64,000 bases of DNA from JBKQVT01 sp963727245 (lineage in GTDB: Bacteria; Planctomycetota; Planctomycetia; Pirellulales; Thermoguttaceae): assembly GCA_963727245.1 (NCBI GenBank), contig CAVSFO010000001.1, forward strand, positions 310,001 to 374,000, written 5' to 3'. Each line of letters begins with the position of its first letter. The stretch's first letter is position 1. Both the position numbers and the translations under genes were made by a program. This document shows positions 36,501 through 46,453 of the stretch, piece after piece. The notes under the pieces were generated by a model. It ran no database searches. It saw only the letters and a program-made list of their open reading frames with translations, and was not told the origin of the DNA.

Positions 36501-37451
36501 ATGCCCGACATGATCGTGACCCACCGCCTGACGAAGTATTACGATGGCCGCCGCGTCGTCGACGCGCTCGATTTGCGCGTCGCCCAGGGCCGGGTCTACG
36601 GCCTGCTGGGCCGCAACGGCGCCGGCAAATCGACCGTGATCAAGATGCTGCTGGGGATGGTGCATCCCGACTACGGCCGGGCGGAAGTGCTCGGCGAAGA
36701 CGCCCTGGAACTCCGTCCCCAGACGCGCGCACGGATCGCCTACCTGGCCGAAGGCCACCCCTTATATCGCTGGATGACGGTCGGCCAGGCGGTGCGGTTC
36801 GCCCGCGCGTTCTATCGCAACTGGAACGGCGGCCTGCTGGAACAGATCCTCGATCATTTCGAGCTTTCGCCGCGGGCGAAGATTCGCCGGCTTTCCCAGG
36901 GCCAGCGGGCTCAGGTCTCGCTGGCCCTGACCGTGGCCTCCGATCCCGAACTGCTGATCCTCGACGACCCCACGCTGGGGCTGGACACGGTCGTGCGCCG
37001 CGATTTCCTCGAATCGCTGATCCAGATCATCCAGCGCCGCGGACGCACGATCCTCTTCAGCTCGCATATCCTGGGCGACGTCGAGCGGGTGGCCGACCGC
37101 ATCGGCGTCCTGGTCGACGGCGTCCTGCGGGTGGATTGCCCGACCGATTACTTCAAGGAAACCATCCGCCGGGTGGTGTTGGAATTCGACGGCCCGCCGC
37201 CGGAGTTTCCTGCCTGCCCGGGATTGGTCAGTAACCGCCAGGTCGGCCGCACGCGGGAGCTGATCGTGGTGGGATATGGCGAGGAACATCGACGCCTGGC
37301 CGAGTCGCTCGGTCCGCGGGCGCTGGACGTGATCGCCTTGAACCTGGAAGACGCCTTCATCGAGTACACGCGCGGGCCGCGGCGCGCGCTGCCGATATTC
37401 ACCGGAGAGGACTCCGATGCTGAGAGCATTGCTGCTGAAAGAGTTGCGTGA
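36501..37451 (+). CDS. ABC transporter ATP-binding protein
   Basis: 316 residues. Walker A GRNGAGKS, Q-loop region YLAEGHPLYRWMTV, signature LSQGQRAQVSLALT, Walker B LLILDDPTLGLD and H-loop LFSSHI are all present. A C-terminal extension of about 90 residues follows. The start is ATG 36501. An alternative ATG at 36510 is in the same frame. It lies in one operon with its regulator (upstream) and the permease, whose start overlaps this gene by 35 bases. By analogy with YtrA-controlled systems it exports or removes a compound acting on the envelope. Confidence 0.92.
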   Translation: MPDMIVTHRLTKYYDGRRVVDALDLRVAQGRVYGLLGRNGAGKSTVIKMLLGMVHPDYGRAEVLGEDALELRPQTRARIAYLAEGHPLYRWMTVGQAVRFARAFYRNWNGGLLEQILDHFELSPRAKIRRLSQGQRAQVSLALTVASDPELLILDDPTLGLDTVVRRDFLESLIQIIQRRGRTILFSSHILGDVERVADRIGVLVDGVLRVDCPTDYFKETIRRVVLEFDGPPPEFPACPGLVSNRQVGRTRELIVVGYGEEHRRLAESLGPRALDVIALNLEDAFIEYTRGPRRALPIFTGEDSDAESIAAERVA

Positions 37452-38082
37452 GACGGCCTGGATCGGCCTGGTCGCGCTTGTGGCGGACCTGGCCGTGGTG
37501 GCGCATTGCGCCGGCTGCCCCGTCTTGCTGATCTCGCAGCCGAGGGCCTCCTGGGCCATTCCCTTTATCGACGGCACCTTCCTCTCCTTCCTTTGCTTCA
37601 TCTCCATCGCTCTTGCCGTCACCTTGGGGCTGCGGCAGACGGTTGCGGAATCGCGCTCTGGCACCTGGCAGTTTCTGCTGCACCGCCCGGTGAGCCTGGG
37701 GCGAGTGCTGGCGGCCAAGCTCGCCGTCGGCATGGGATGGTACCTGGTCTGCGGCCTGATTGCGATCTTGTCCTACGCCGCCTGGGCGTCGCTGCCCGGC
37801 AAGCACGCCAGCCCGTTCCTGTGGTGGATGACCGCAACCACCTGGAAGACTTGGGGCATGATTTCCATCGTCTACCTGGCCGCCTTTCTTACGGGAATTC
37901 GGCCGGCACGCTGGTTCGGCACGCGGCTCTTGCCCTTGGCGGCGGGCGGCGTCCTCGTCCTGCTCCTGACGGGCAGCCTTTTCTACTGGCCGCCGTGGCT
38001 GGGCATCGCGGCGTTTTTCGTGGTCGCCGCATGCCTCGTCGGACTGATCCACTTCACCGCCCGGACGCGCGATTTCTCATGA
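37417..38082 (+). CDS. ABC-2 type permease subunit
   Basis: 221 residues with about six membrane helices (WIGLVALVADLAVVAHCAG, FLSFLCFISIALAVTLGL, MGWYLVCGLIAILSYAAW, MISIVYLAAFLTGI, LLPLAAGGVLVLLLTGSLFY and LGIAAFFVVAACLVGLIHF). The amphipathic start LRALLLKELRETAW and the ESRSGTWQFLLHRPVSLGRV loop are typical of ABC-2 permeases, where the loop contacts the ATPase. It overlaps the ATPase gene, which supports co-translation. Confidence 0.88.
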   Translation: MLRALLLKELRETAWIGLVALVADLAVVAHCAGCPVLLISQPRASWAIPFIDGTFLSFLCFISIALAVTLGLRQTVAESRSGTWQFLLHRPVSLGRVLAAKLAVGMGWYLVCGLIAILSYAAWASLPGKHASPFLWWMTATTWKTWGMISIVYLAAFLTGIRPARWFGTRLLPLAAGGVLVLLLTGSLFYWPPWLGIAAFFVVAACLVGLIHFTARTRDFS

Positions 38083-38093
38083 GGGGAGCTGCC

Positions 38094-39533
38094 ATGTCCA
38101 AACCACAAGGGACTGTTCGACCGCTGGGCCTGGCCGTGGTCCTTGCCATCGGATTCGGGGCCGTGTTTGCCGTTGCCGCCGTTTGGGCCATTTCGATCTG
38201 GGCAGAGCTGTACATGAATCGCGGGTACGAGCACGTGGTGGTCCGCACGGACGGCACGCCCCTGATCGAACAGCCAAGCTCTCGCATGTATGGAGATGTG
38301 ACGTTCCGCGCCTTGGACGGCAAAGAAGTGCCTTGCCCTAAAGGCAGAACTTCCCGGCTGGAAGGCGCTTACCTGCGCATGCCGAGCCGGGGCGTCACGT
38401 TTCCGTTGACTGAGTGGGAACGCTTTGAGCGATACAACGACCGGCAGTCGCACGCCCACTGCTGGTACTTCCTTCATGACGGGCTGCGCGAGGGCCGCGG
38501 CTACTTCGTCGGCTATGACAGCCAAAGTAGGCGTTGCGTGGGCTTCATCGGCCGCGACGGTGTGCGGCCCGATCAACCGCCCGTCGAGCAGTGGTTTCCC
38601 GTGGACGGCGCCAAATTGGCAAGCCGAACGGCATTGACCAGCTACCGGTTTGGCGGCGATAGCGACGACGAGGAGTATTTCGAGCAGCAAGTATGGTTGA
38701 TCTCCGGCGATCAGCTCCTCGGGGTCGATCTGCAGGCCGGATCGGTCAAAACGCTCATGGGGCCGACCGAGCTGATCGCCTTGGCATGGCTGTCGACGGC
38801 TTCGACGTCCAAGGCCGCCGGGGAGGAATCGCCTCACGTCACTTTTCACCCGCATTTGGCGGTCCGGGCGGCGGATCGGGTCGTCGTCTTCGACGCGAAG
38901 GGGAAGCCTCACGCCGCATTTCCGCTTCCCGAAGAGTTTCGCGAGCGAAGCTTCGAGCTTTACGAACTCGACCCGGGGAGGGCGCTGCTTATGGCCGATC
39001 GCGATCTTCCCGATGGCACACGGCACGAGGACCTTTCCTGGATCGATGCGTCAGGGAAGGTCTTGCGGCGCGCCGAGGTCCCCCTGGCCGGAGGCAATGG
39101 ACCGCGCGAGGAAAGCGTGATGATGGCGTTGGCCGTTCCGGCCCCGGTCGTCCTCGCCTTTCTGGCCACGGTGCTCGAGCCCTTGAACAGCGTGGAGATC
39201 GGACTGGAACCGAGTTACTCCGCCGCCCTGGCGCGGAGCCTGAGCTTGTGGTGGCCGTCGCTGCTGATCGTGTCGCTGCTGGCCGCGCTGCTGGCCTGGC
39301 ACTGCTTGCGCCGCCATCGCCGCTACTATCAGCCCGCCAGCGCCGCCTGGTTCGTGTTCGTCCTGCTGGCGGGCGTTCCGGGGCTGGTGGCCTATCTCTG
39401 CCACCGCCGCTGGCCGGTCCTGGAGAAGTGTCCGGCCTGCGGGCATCAGGTCCCGCGCGACCGGGAAACCTGCGCCCGCTGCACTGCAACGTTCCCGGCG
39501 CCGGAGCCCACGGGTTGCGAAGTGTTCGCGTGA
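38094..39533 (+). CDS. Membrane protein with C-terminal zinc ribbon, ABC-operon associated
   Basis: 479 residues from ATG 38094, six bases after GAGGGGAG. The N-terminal helix (LAVVLAIGFGAVFAVAAVWA) leads to a large outside domain with WD-like hints (VWLISGDQLLGVDLQAGSVK, RVVVFDAKGKPHAAFPL). Two or three helices near the end precede a zinc ribbon (CPACGHQVPRDRETCARC). It follows the permease by 11 bases and probably belongs to the same transporter system as an accessory subunit. I do not recognise a named family. Confidence 0.75.
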   Translation: MSKPQGTVRPLGLAVVLAIGFGAVFAVAAVWAISIWAELYMNRGYEHVVVRTDGTPLIEQPSSRMYGDVTFRALDGKEVPCPKGRTSRLEGAYLRMPSRGVTFPLTEWERFERYNDRQSHAHCWYFLHDGLREGRGYFVGYDSQSRRCVGFIGRDGVRPDQPPVEQWFPVDGAKLASRTALTSYRFGGDSDDEEYFEQQVWLISGDQLLGVDLQAGSVKTLMGPTELIALAWLSTASTSKAAGEESPHVTFHPHLAVRAADRVVVFDAKGKPHAAFPLPEEFRERSFELYELDPGRALLMADRDLPDGTRHEDLSWIDASGKVLRRAEVPLAGGNGPREESVMMALAVPAPVVLAFLATVLEPLNSVEIGLEPSYSAALARSLSLWWPSLLIVSLLAALLAWHCLRRHRRYYQPASAAWFVFVLLAGVPGLVAYLCHRRWPVLEKCPACGHQVPRDRETCARCTATFPAPEPTGCEVFA

Positions 39534-39562
39534 CAACGTGTTTTGAAATGGCGAGTGACAAG

Positions 39563-39598
39563 TCCCCTCTCCCTCCGGGAGAGGGTTAGGGTGAGGGC
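39563..39598. repeat. Intergenic palindromic element, CCTCTCC...GGAGAGG family
   Basis: CCCCTCTCCCTCCGGGAGAG followed by GGTTAGGGTGAGGGC, 30 bases after the last gene of the ABC operon. Possible terminator. Confidence 0.7.
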
Positions 39599-39642
39599 GG
39601 CAGTGTCGAGAAACGTCGGCTTAGCCGGGCCATAGCGGCAAT

Positions 39643-39699
39643 CGCCCTCACCCCCGCCCCTCTCCCGACCAACCTGCGGTCGGTGCCCGGAGAGGGGAG
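39643..39699. repeat. Intergenic palindromic element, same family, inverse orientation
   Basis: CGCCCTCACCCCCGCCCCTC with a longer loop and GCCCGGAGAGGGGAG. It ends 41 bases from the stop of the macroglobulin gene and could terminate it. Confidence 0.7.
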
Positions 39700-39739
39700 A
39701 ATTTCAAAACACGCCCTGAGGGGGACAGTCCCCGGTGAA

Positions 39740-42700
39740 TCAGTCCTTCACCTTCAGCTTGATCTCGTCGGAATTGGCCTTCAACTCGGGGGCGTACATC
39801 GCCCAGGCCCGGGTGGGCAAGGCGCTGAAACGGCCCGGAATCTCCGCCCGCATCCGGTAGGAAACGCTGTGCTTGCCGCGGGCCAGGGTGCGGGCGAAGA
39901 AGACCACGCGGTTGTCGCGGTATTCGACGTACGCCCCCAGGTCGTTGCCCGTGTAGCCGCTGCGAAGGTCCACCGGCTCGAACCCGGCCGGCTTCATGTC
40001 CTCGAAGACCAGGTACTCGTAGTCGTTCTTGCTATCGATCTCCAGTTCCACTTCGACCAGGTCGCCGCTGTGGAGCGTGGCGAGGTTGTCCAATTCCTCG
40101 CGCCGGTACTTCTCGACCTTCTGGTCGACCACCTGGCCGCGCGAGCCGGCCGCATGGATCGATTCATCGACGCGCTGGAGCCTGTAGTATTTCCGCTGCA
40201 CCTTGACCTCCAGGCCGGCCTTGCTGATGAAGTCTTCCAGGGTGAAATTGGTCAGGTAGCCGTTGTAGTAGAGCGGGCCCTTGCCCTGCTTGACCAGCTT
40301 CACCTCGTGCTTGCCGGCCGTGACCGCCCCGCCTTCGAGCACGAACTTGTTGTCGAACTGGAAGAGCGTCTGGGGGGTGATCTCGACGGCCTTCTGCAGC
40401 TTGCCGTCCCAGAAGACCTGGACGGTCATCTCGGGTTTCTGCTCGCCGCTGGCGCGGATGAAATCGGCCATCGCCTCCAGCACGATCGCCGTGTCGCGCG
40501 TCGAGTTCCAATAGGTGGCGTTCTTGCGGTTGTTCAACAGGTACTTGACCAGCCGCGAGGCCAACTCGCCCTTCGGATCGGTCCGCGCCAACAGCTTCAA
40601 GTAATAGGCCTGGGCCTCGTACTCGCTGCCGTACCAATACCACCAACAGCCGCCGGGCAGGTTGAGCCAGGCCGTCTGGTTCTCGTCGTCCTGCTGGACG
40701 TATTGGCCGATGTTGCGGAGGATCATGGCGAGTTTCTCCTTCTCGCCTTGCTTCTCCAGGGCGAGGCCGTACATGGCCTTGGCATAGACGGCGATCTTGG
40801 TGCGGTCGCGGTAGAGGAACCCGAGCATGTCGGCGCTGTTCACGCCGGCGTCGACCAGCACCATGTAGACGAAGGCGTCCAACTCGTCGGCGTAGGGCTT
40901 CCAGGGCTCCTTCTTGAAGGGCGCATTCTTGATCCGCTGGACCTGCTCGTCCTGGTAACGCCGCAGCCACTCGACGCCGCGATCGATCGTGCCGGAGACG
41001 ACGGCCACGTCGTTCTGCCGGGCCAGTTGCAGGCCGTGCACCACCAGGGCCGTGGTGTGCGGCGTGGAGCACTCGCCCCAGCCGGAGAACCAGCCCCAGC
41101 CGCCGTCGGAAAGCTGCATCTCGGTCAGGCGCTCGACCCCGTCCTTGACCATCTTGCGGACCTCGGCCTCGTCGAAGACCGGGTTGCGCGGGTAGCGCTT
41201 CCACTGCTTGGCGCGCTCGGCGTCCTCGCCGATTTCCTGGGCGTTGAGGTTGGTCCGCTTTTTGCGGATCTCCTCCAGGTTCAAACGCATCTCCAGCAGG
41301 ATCTTCTGCGTGATCACCGTGGGCAGGAAGCGGTTGAGCGTCTGCTCCGTGCAGCCATAGGGGTAATCGACCAGGTAGGGCAGGGCGTCGACCATGGCCC
41401 CGGCCAGCGTGGGCGAATAGCGGACCTCGATGCGCGATTGCTCGGGCCGCCGCGCCTCGGGCACGCGGACGTTGAACTGGCCCGTGGTGTTCCGGGGCCG
41501 AATGACGCCGCACCAGGCTTCCATCTTCAACATGCCGTGGATGAAACAGGGGAACTGCTGCTCCATGGCGTCCGACTCTTCGTCGCTGAGGGCCTTCATG
41601 CGGACCGTCGCCTGGCCCTCGTCCAACACCTTGACGCGCCAATCGACGCGGGCCTCGCCTTGCGGGGCGATCGCGACCGTGCGCGTCAAATCGTCCAGCG
41701 GCTGCAGCGTCTTGCCGCCGAGTTCCATCACCACCTGGACCGATTTCTTCGTCTTCAGGAAGTTGTGGACGATGGCCGAGAGCACCACCTCGTCGGTCTG
41801 GACGAAGAACCGCGGGGCCTCCAGGCGGACGATCAGGTCCTTGCGGGTAATGACGTCGGTTTGGCCCTGGCCCACCTTGGTGCCGTGGCCCATGCCCCAG
41901 ACCTTGATCCGCCAGGTGGTGAGGTTTTCGGGCATGTCGAGGGCAACCTCGGCGGTGCCGTTGCTCTCGGTGGTGAGGTTGCCGACCCAGAGGGCGGTGT
42001 CGGCGAACTTGGTCCGCAGCGTGGGCTGGACCAAGGGGCCGCCTGAGCCCGGCCGGCCCTCCCCCTTGCCTTCTCCTGCGGCGTCGCGAAACGCCCTATT
42101 GGAGTCTGCCTTGCCCGGGGCCATCGGGGCCGGCACCGGCATCGCCGCCTTGTCGGCCTCCTCGTCCGCCAGCCCGTCGGCCGCCTTCTTTTCCAGTTGA
42201 TTGGCGCCGAACATTGCACCGCCCGCGCCGCCGGACCCCCTCACCCTAGCATCTTTGAATCCCCACCGGGAGCCCTCGGCGGCGCGGTCGTTGAATTCAG
42301 TGCCTTCCATTTCCTCAGGCACCGTGCCGCCGAAGACGCCCAGGTCGCCCATGTAATGCGCGGTCGTCGGGAAAAGGTTGTAGAAAATCCGGCCCAGATT
42401 GGTCTCCGTGCGGGGATCGTGGTGGCGCTGCCACTTCCAGAAGAAATCCTTGATCTCCGGCACGTTCGAGCCGCCGGAAATGTACTCGACCGACTTGTCG
42501 TAAATCGCCACCACGGTCGAGCCTACGAACGGCTTCCCCTGGGCGTCGGTCAACTTGATCTTCACCTTGGCCTTCTGGCCCGGGCGATAGGTCGCCGCCG
42601 AGGGCACGACCTCGACCTCCAGCACCCGTTTCTCCGGCGGGACGGTGATCTGCTTGACTTCGGTATAGGCGCGGCCGTCGGCCACCGCCACCGCCTCGAC

Positions 42701-45700
42701 GAAGAAGTTGGGCATGTCCTTCTTCGTCACCTCGATTTCCGCCAGCGTGCTCTTGCCGGCCATGCGGATGACCCGGGGCGGCAGGTAGATGCCGTTGGCC
42801 GGGCGGAGGAACAGCAGCACGGTGCCGCCGGCCCGATCGGTGTTGATCTGCAGCTTCACCTTCTCGCCCGGGGCATAGTCGGCCTTGTCGGGAATGAGTT
42901 CCAGGTGGTTGAAGCGGAACTGCGCACTATCGAAACCCTGGCCGATGATGGTGAAGAGGTAGCCGCCCTCGATGGTGTGCTTCTTGCCGTCGGTCAGCTT
43001 GTAGGAGAGGCGATACTGCCCGGCCTGCGAGGCGGTCATCTGTTGCTGGGCCTGGCCCTCCTGGTCGGTCGGCAGCGGCCAGGTCTGCACGGGCGTTTCC
43101 ACCGGCGCCAGGACGCCGGCCTTGTCCTTGCGGTAGGTGATCCGCAGCAGCGTGAGCGTCCCGCGGCCCACGACCGGCTTGTTGTCGAGCGTGTGGGCGC
43201 TGAATGAGGCGTGGATCGTATCGCCGATGCGATAGTAGCCGCGATCGACCCAAGCGTAGACCTTGAAGGGTTTCCGCGCCACCAGCACGGTTCCTTCGCC
43301 GACGATGGTCCGCCGCGACTGGTCGACCACCTCGGCCGTGATCGTGTAGCGATGGTCCTGGTCGGGATGGATCGCCTTGGCCAGTTCCGTGTCGATCTCG
43401 ACCTTGACCTTGCCGTCGGGGCCGATTTCCAATTCCCGCTCGGCCACAAGCTCGGGCGGCTGCTGGGCGTGCGGCCACCAGAACGGCAGCGGCCGCAGGC
43501 AACCCCACTGCCGCCAGCCCGGATACCAGGCGTAATCGTACTCGAACCACCAGTAGCCGGGGCCGTAGAGCCAATCCCAGCGCCAAGGCGGATACCAGGA
43601 CTCCGTTTGGCTGCTGCGCATGATCTTGTATTTCACCTTGGCGTGGGTCACCGGGGCGCCGAAGTAATACTTGGCCTCGATGGTGGCCGTGATCTTCTCG
43701 CCCAGCATGACCGGCTCCGTGGGGGCCTCGACGTTCACCTCGAACTCGGGCTTCTTGTACTCCTCGACGCGGAAGCTGCCGCCGCCCAAATACCTGGCGC
43801 CCTGCCGGAGAACCGTGGAGTAGTCGCCCAGCGTCGCGTCGGCCGGCAGCTTGTACTCGCCCCCCAGCCCGCCGTAGGCGTCGGCCTTGCCGTCGACGGA
43901 TACGACCTTCTCCCCCTTGGGATTGTGGATCTCGATGGTGAACGGCTGGCCGGCGAAGGCCGACGTGTCCGCCTGGTCGTACTGGGCGTGCTCGACCCAG
44001 AACTTGTACTTCACCGCCTGCTCGGGCCGATAGACGGGCCGATCGGTGATCGGGAACACCTTCGTCTCGTTGTACTCGGCGTCGTATTGTGCTCCGTACC
44101 AAATGTTGCTGAAGCCCAGGTAGGCGAAGCGGCCCTCCTTGCTGCGGGCGATGACGAGCCACTGGTATTCCTGCGGCTGCCGCTGCGGATCCATCAGCAA
44201 CTGGCCGTCGGCGTCGGTGTACTCGGCGAATTGCTTGGTAAGAATGTCAATATGATTCGGTTGAATCCATTTCTGCTGCCAGCCGAAGAACTCGACCTCG
44301 GCCTTCGCGACCGGCGCACCCGGAGACGGCGTCGGCCACGTAGTAATAGTTCTTGCCCGGAAGCGGCTTGCGCACGATCGCCGTGTCGTTGAGCCAGAGG
44401 ATAATGTACGAGGTGTTGCCACCGGCCATCTTGGCCGACAAGAGATAGGCCCCGGCCTTCTCCAGCGGCGTGGCCACGGTGATCCGCCGGTCGAAATGCT
44501 CCGGCCGCGGCTTCAAGGGCAGTTCCCAGTGGGCCACTTGCCGGCCGAGATACTGCTGCTGATTTTCGGTCACCAGGCGGTAGCCGATGTTGCCGATGTC
44601 GAGCTTCGGCCAATCCAGTTGACGGGGCGCGCGACTTGATGTATGCCTTCACGTCGTCCAGCAGCTTGTCGACCTTGATTTCCTGGGCGGTGAACTCGAC
44701 CTGCGCCGTTGCGGAAACGATATTCGACCGTGGCCCCCTGCCCGGCCGGCTGCGTCATCACCGGCTCGAAACGCCCCCAATTCCCCTCGATCTGCTCGAG
44801 CCGGGACTTCCAACTAATGTCGACTTTCGGGCATTCCCGGATCGCCCGCCGCAAGTAATCGGCCGCCTTGGGATACTGCCGCCGGTTTACGAACTCCGTG
44901 GCCAGGTGATCGAGCGCCGCTTCGGCGTAGCCGGTCTTCGGATCGTCGGCCACCTGCTGGTAAATCTTGATGTAGTTGAATTCGTCGGGAAGCTTGAACC
45001 GCTTCACGCCGCTGGCCAGCCGGGCGATCGTCTCGTCCTCGCCCAGCGTGCTGAGGCGCGTAGGTGCCGCTCTGGTCCTCCTTGCTGTCGTCGGTCGCCA
45101 TGGGTCCGAATCGCCAGCCGAACTCCGCGATCGTCTGCACGCCGAACTGCTGTTGGAGGAAATCGGCGAACTTTATCCGCACCTCGTTGGTTCGCTGCGC
45201 GTCGAACTCGACCACCTGCTCGAGGCACCATCGCCAACGCTGGCCGTCGTTCTGCGCCTGGTCCCAGCCCTTGGGGATCGAGTAGAAGACGGGCTTGCCG
45301 TCCGTCTCGACCGCGGCCCCCTGGACCTGCCCGCCGCGAAAGCCCCAGCCCCAACCCCAGCCCTCTTCATAGTCGGGCAGCACGCCCAGGTCGGTCTTGT
45401 ATTGCAGCCGCCATGACTCCTGGTAGCCGCGATTGTTCAGCAGCATGTCGGCCAGGCCCAAGAGAAAATCGGAAACCTTGCGATGATCGTCGTCCTTGCG
45501 GGCGTTGGGTAGCGCCTCGCCATCAACTGCAGCGCCCGCACGCGGTCCCGGGCCGCCGCGTTGACCCAGCGCCCGTCGCCGCCACGGTGATTGCCCCGAT
45601 GGAATTTGCCCGCCACGATCACGCCCTGCTTCGGGATCTGCATGTAATTGCGGGCGGCATCCCAGAGGAACCACCACCGCCGGGCGTCGTCCTGCTGGGC

Positions 45701-45988
45701 CTGGACGGCCGACTGGAGCAACTCGTCGATCTCATCCACGCGGTTGAGCTGCTCCAGGCACCGCACCGCCCGATCGAGATCGGAGTCGACCGGCTGGCCT
45801 TGGGCCAGGACGATTTTCCGCAGGCCGTCGTAGGCGTCCTTGTAGTTCCCCTGGTCCATCGTCTGATAGAGGTGGTCCCGCTGGGCCTGGATGCTTTGGG
45901 GCTCGGGACTGCGGTCCGCCGCCAAAAAAGTGCCGCAGAGCAATAGGCCGCCGATGGCCGAGAAAATCATCCCCAAGGTGGTCTTCAT
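39740..45988 (-). CDS. Bacterial alpha-2-macroglobulin (MG2/A2M) with thioester (five frame breaks near N-terminus)
   Basis: About 2,083 residues. Signal peptide at 5-23, then a TPR-like region (QGNYKDAYDGLRKIVLAQGQ, YAEAALDHLATEFVNRRQYP), MG1-MG2 domains (RPVYRPEQAVKYKFWV), A2M domains (TALWVGNLTTESNGTAEVAL) and a thioester domain with the C-x-E-Q motif (GCTEQ, bases 41342-41353) followed by all-alpha repeats. Such proteins trap proteases in the periplasm. A segment near 43500-43606 has nine Trp and six Tyr in about 35 residues. The frame changes near 45521, 45055, 44705, 44615 and 44325, whereas the last 1,500 residues are uninterrupted. The end LKVKD lies at 39740. Confidence 0.85.
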
Positions 45989-46453
45989 GGTTCAATCTCC
46001 TGAAGAAAGGGCATCGCCGCGGGCGTCCGCAGCCTCAATTACCATAAGGGACGCCCTGCCGGGCGTATTAGTTCCCTTGCCATAGCTCGGGCCGGTAAGA
46101 AACGATGGGAGGCAGATACGGGGAAAGTCCGCTTGCCATGAAGTAATGTAACCTTTCGGCCGAAAAACGCTATCCCTGCCGATAACTCGCTGCTCGTTCG
46201 CCGTCAAGGAGCTGCGAGATTTCGTGTCCAGGGTTCGGCCACGGGGACCCCCGCGGGGAAGGATTCTGGTGAAACGGCCGCCCGGCCGCCGCGTCCAATA
46301 AGGCAAGGCGAGCACGCCCCGGCTTTCCTCCTCCCCTTGTGGGGGAGAGGTTTAAGGGTTGGGGGGACGCGGGCAGCGGCGGCACGAACTCATCATTCGA
46401 TGGCCGCTTAGGGTCCGAGGTCTGATAGAATAGCCAGGCACGGGGATCAACCT
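45989..46453. other. Divergent intergenic region, no gene seen
   Basis: 465 bases between the macroglobulin start and the CsgG/propeller gene. It contains the dispersed repeat 46238-46322. TAGAAT at 46426-46431 is a possible -10 box for the rightward operon, but I find no matching -35 box. Confidence 0.5.
46238..46322 (-). repeat. Dispersed intergenic repeat, copy 2
   Basis: Inverse copy of 1818-1900, sharing CCTTATTGGACGCGGC on the minus strand. Function unknown. Confidence 0.6.

Noticed and set aside
39683..42046. 787-codon plus-strand frame opposite the macroglobulin gene
   Set aside because: The minus strand carries the thioester motif and recognisable domains. The plus-strand product has no domain likeness and is a codon-bias shadow.
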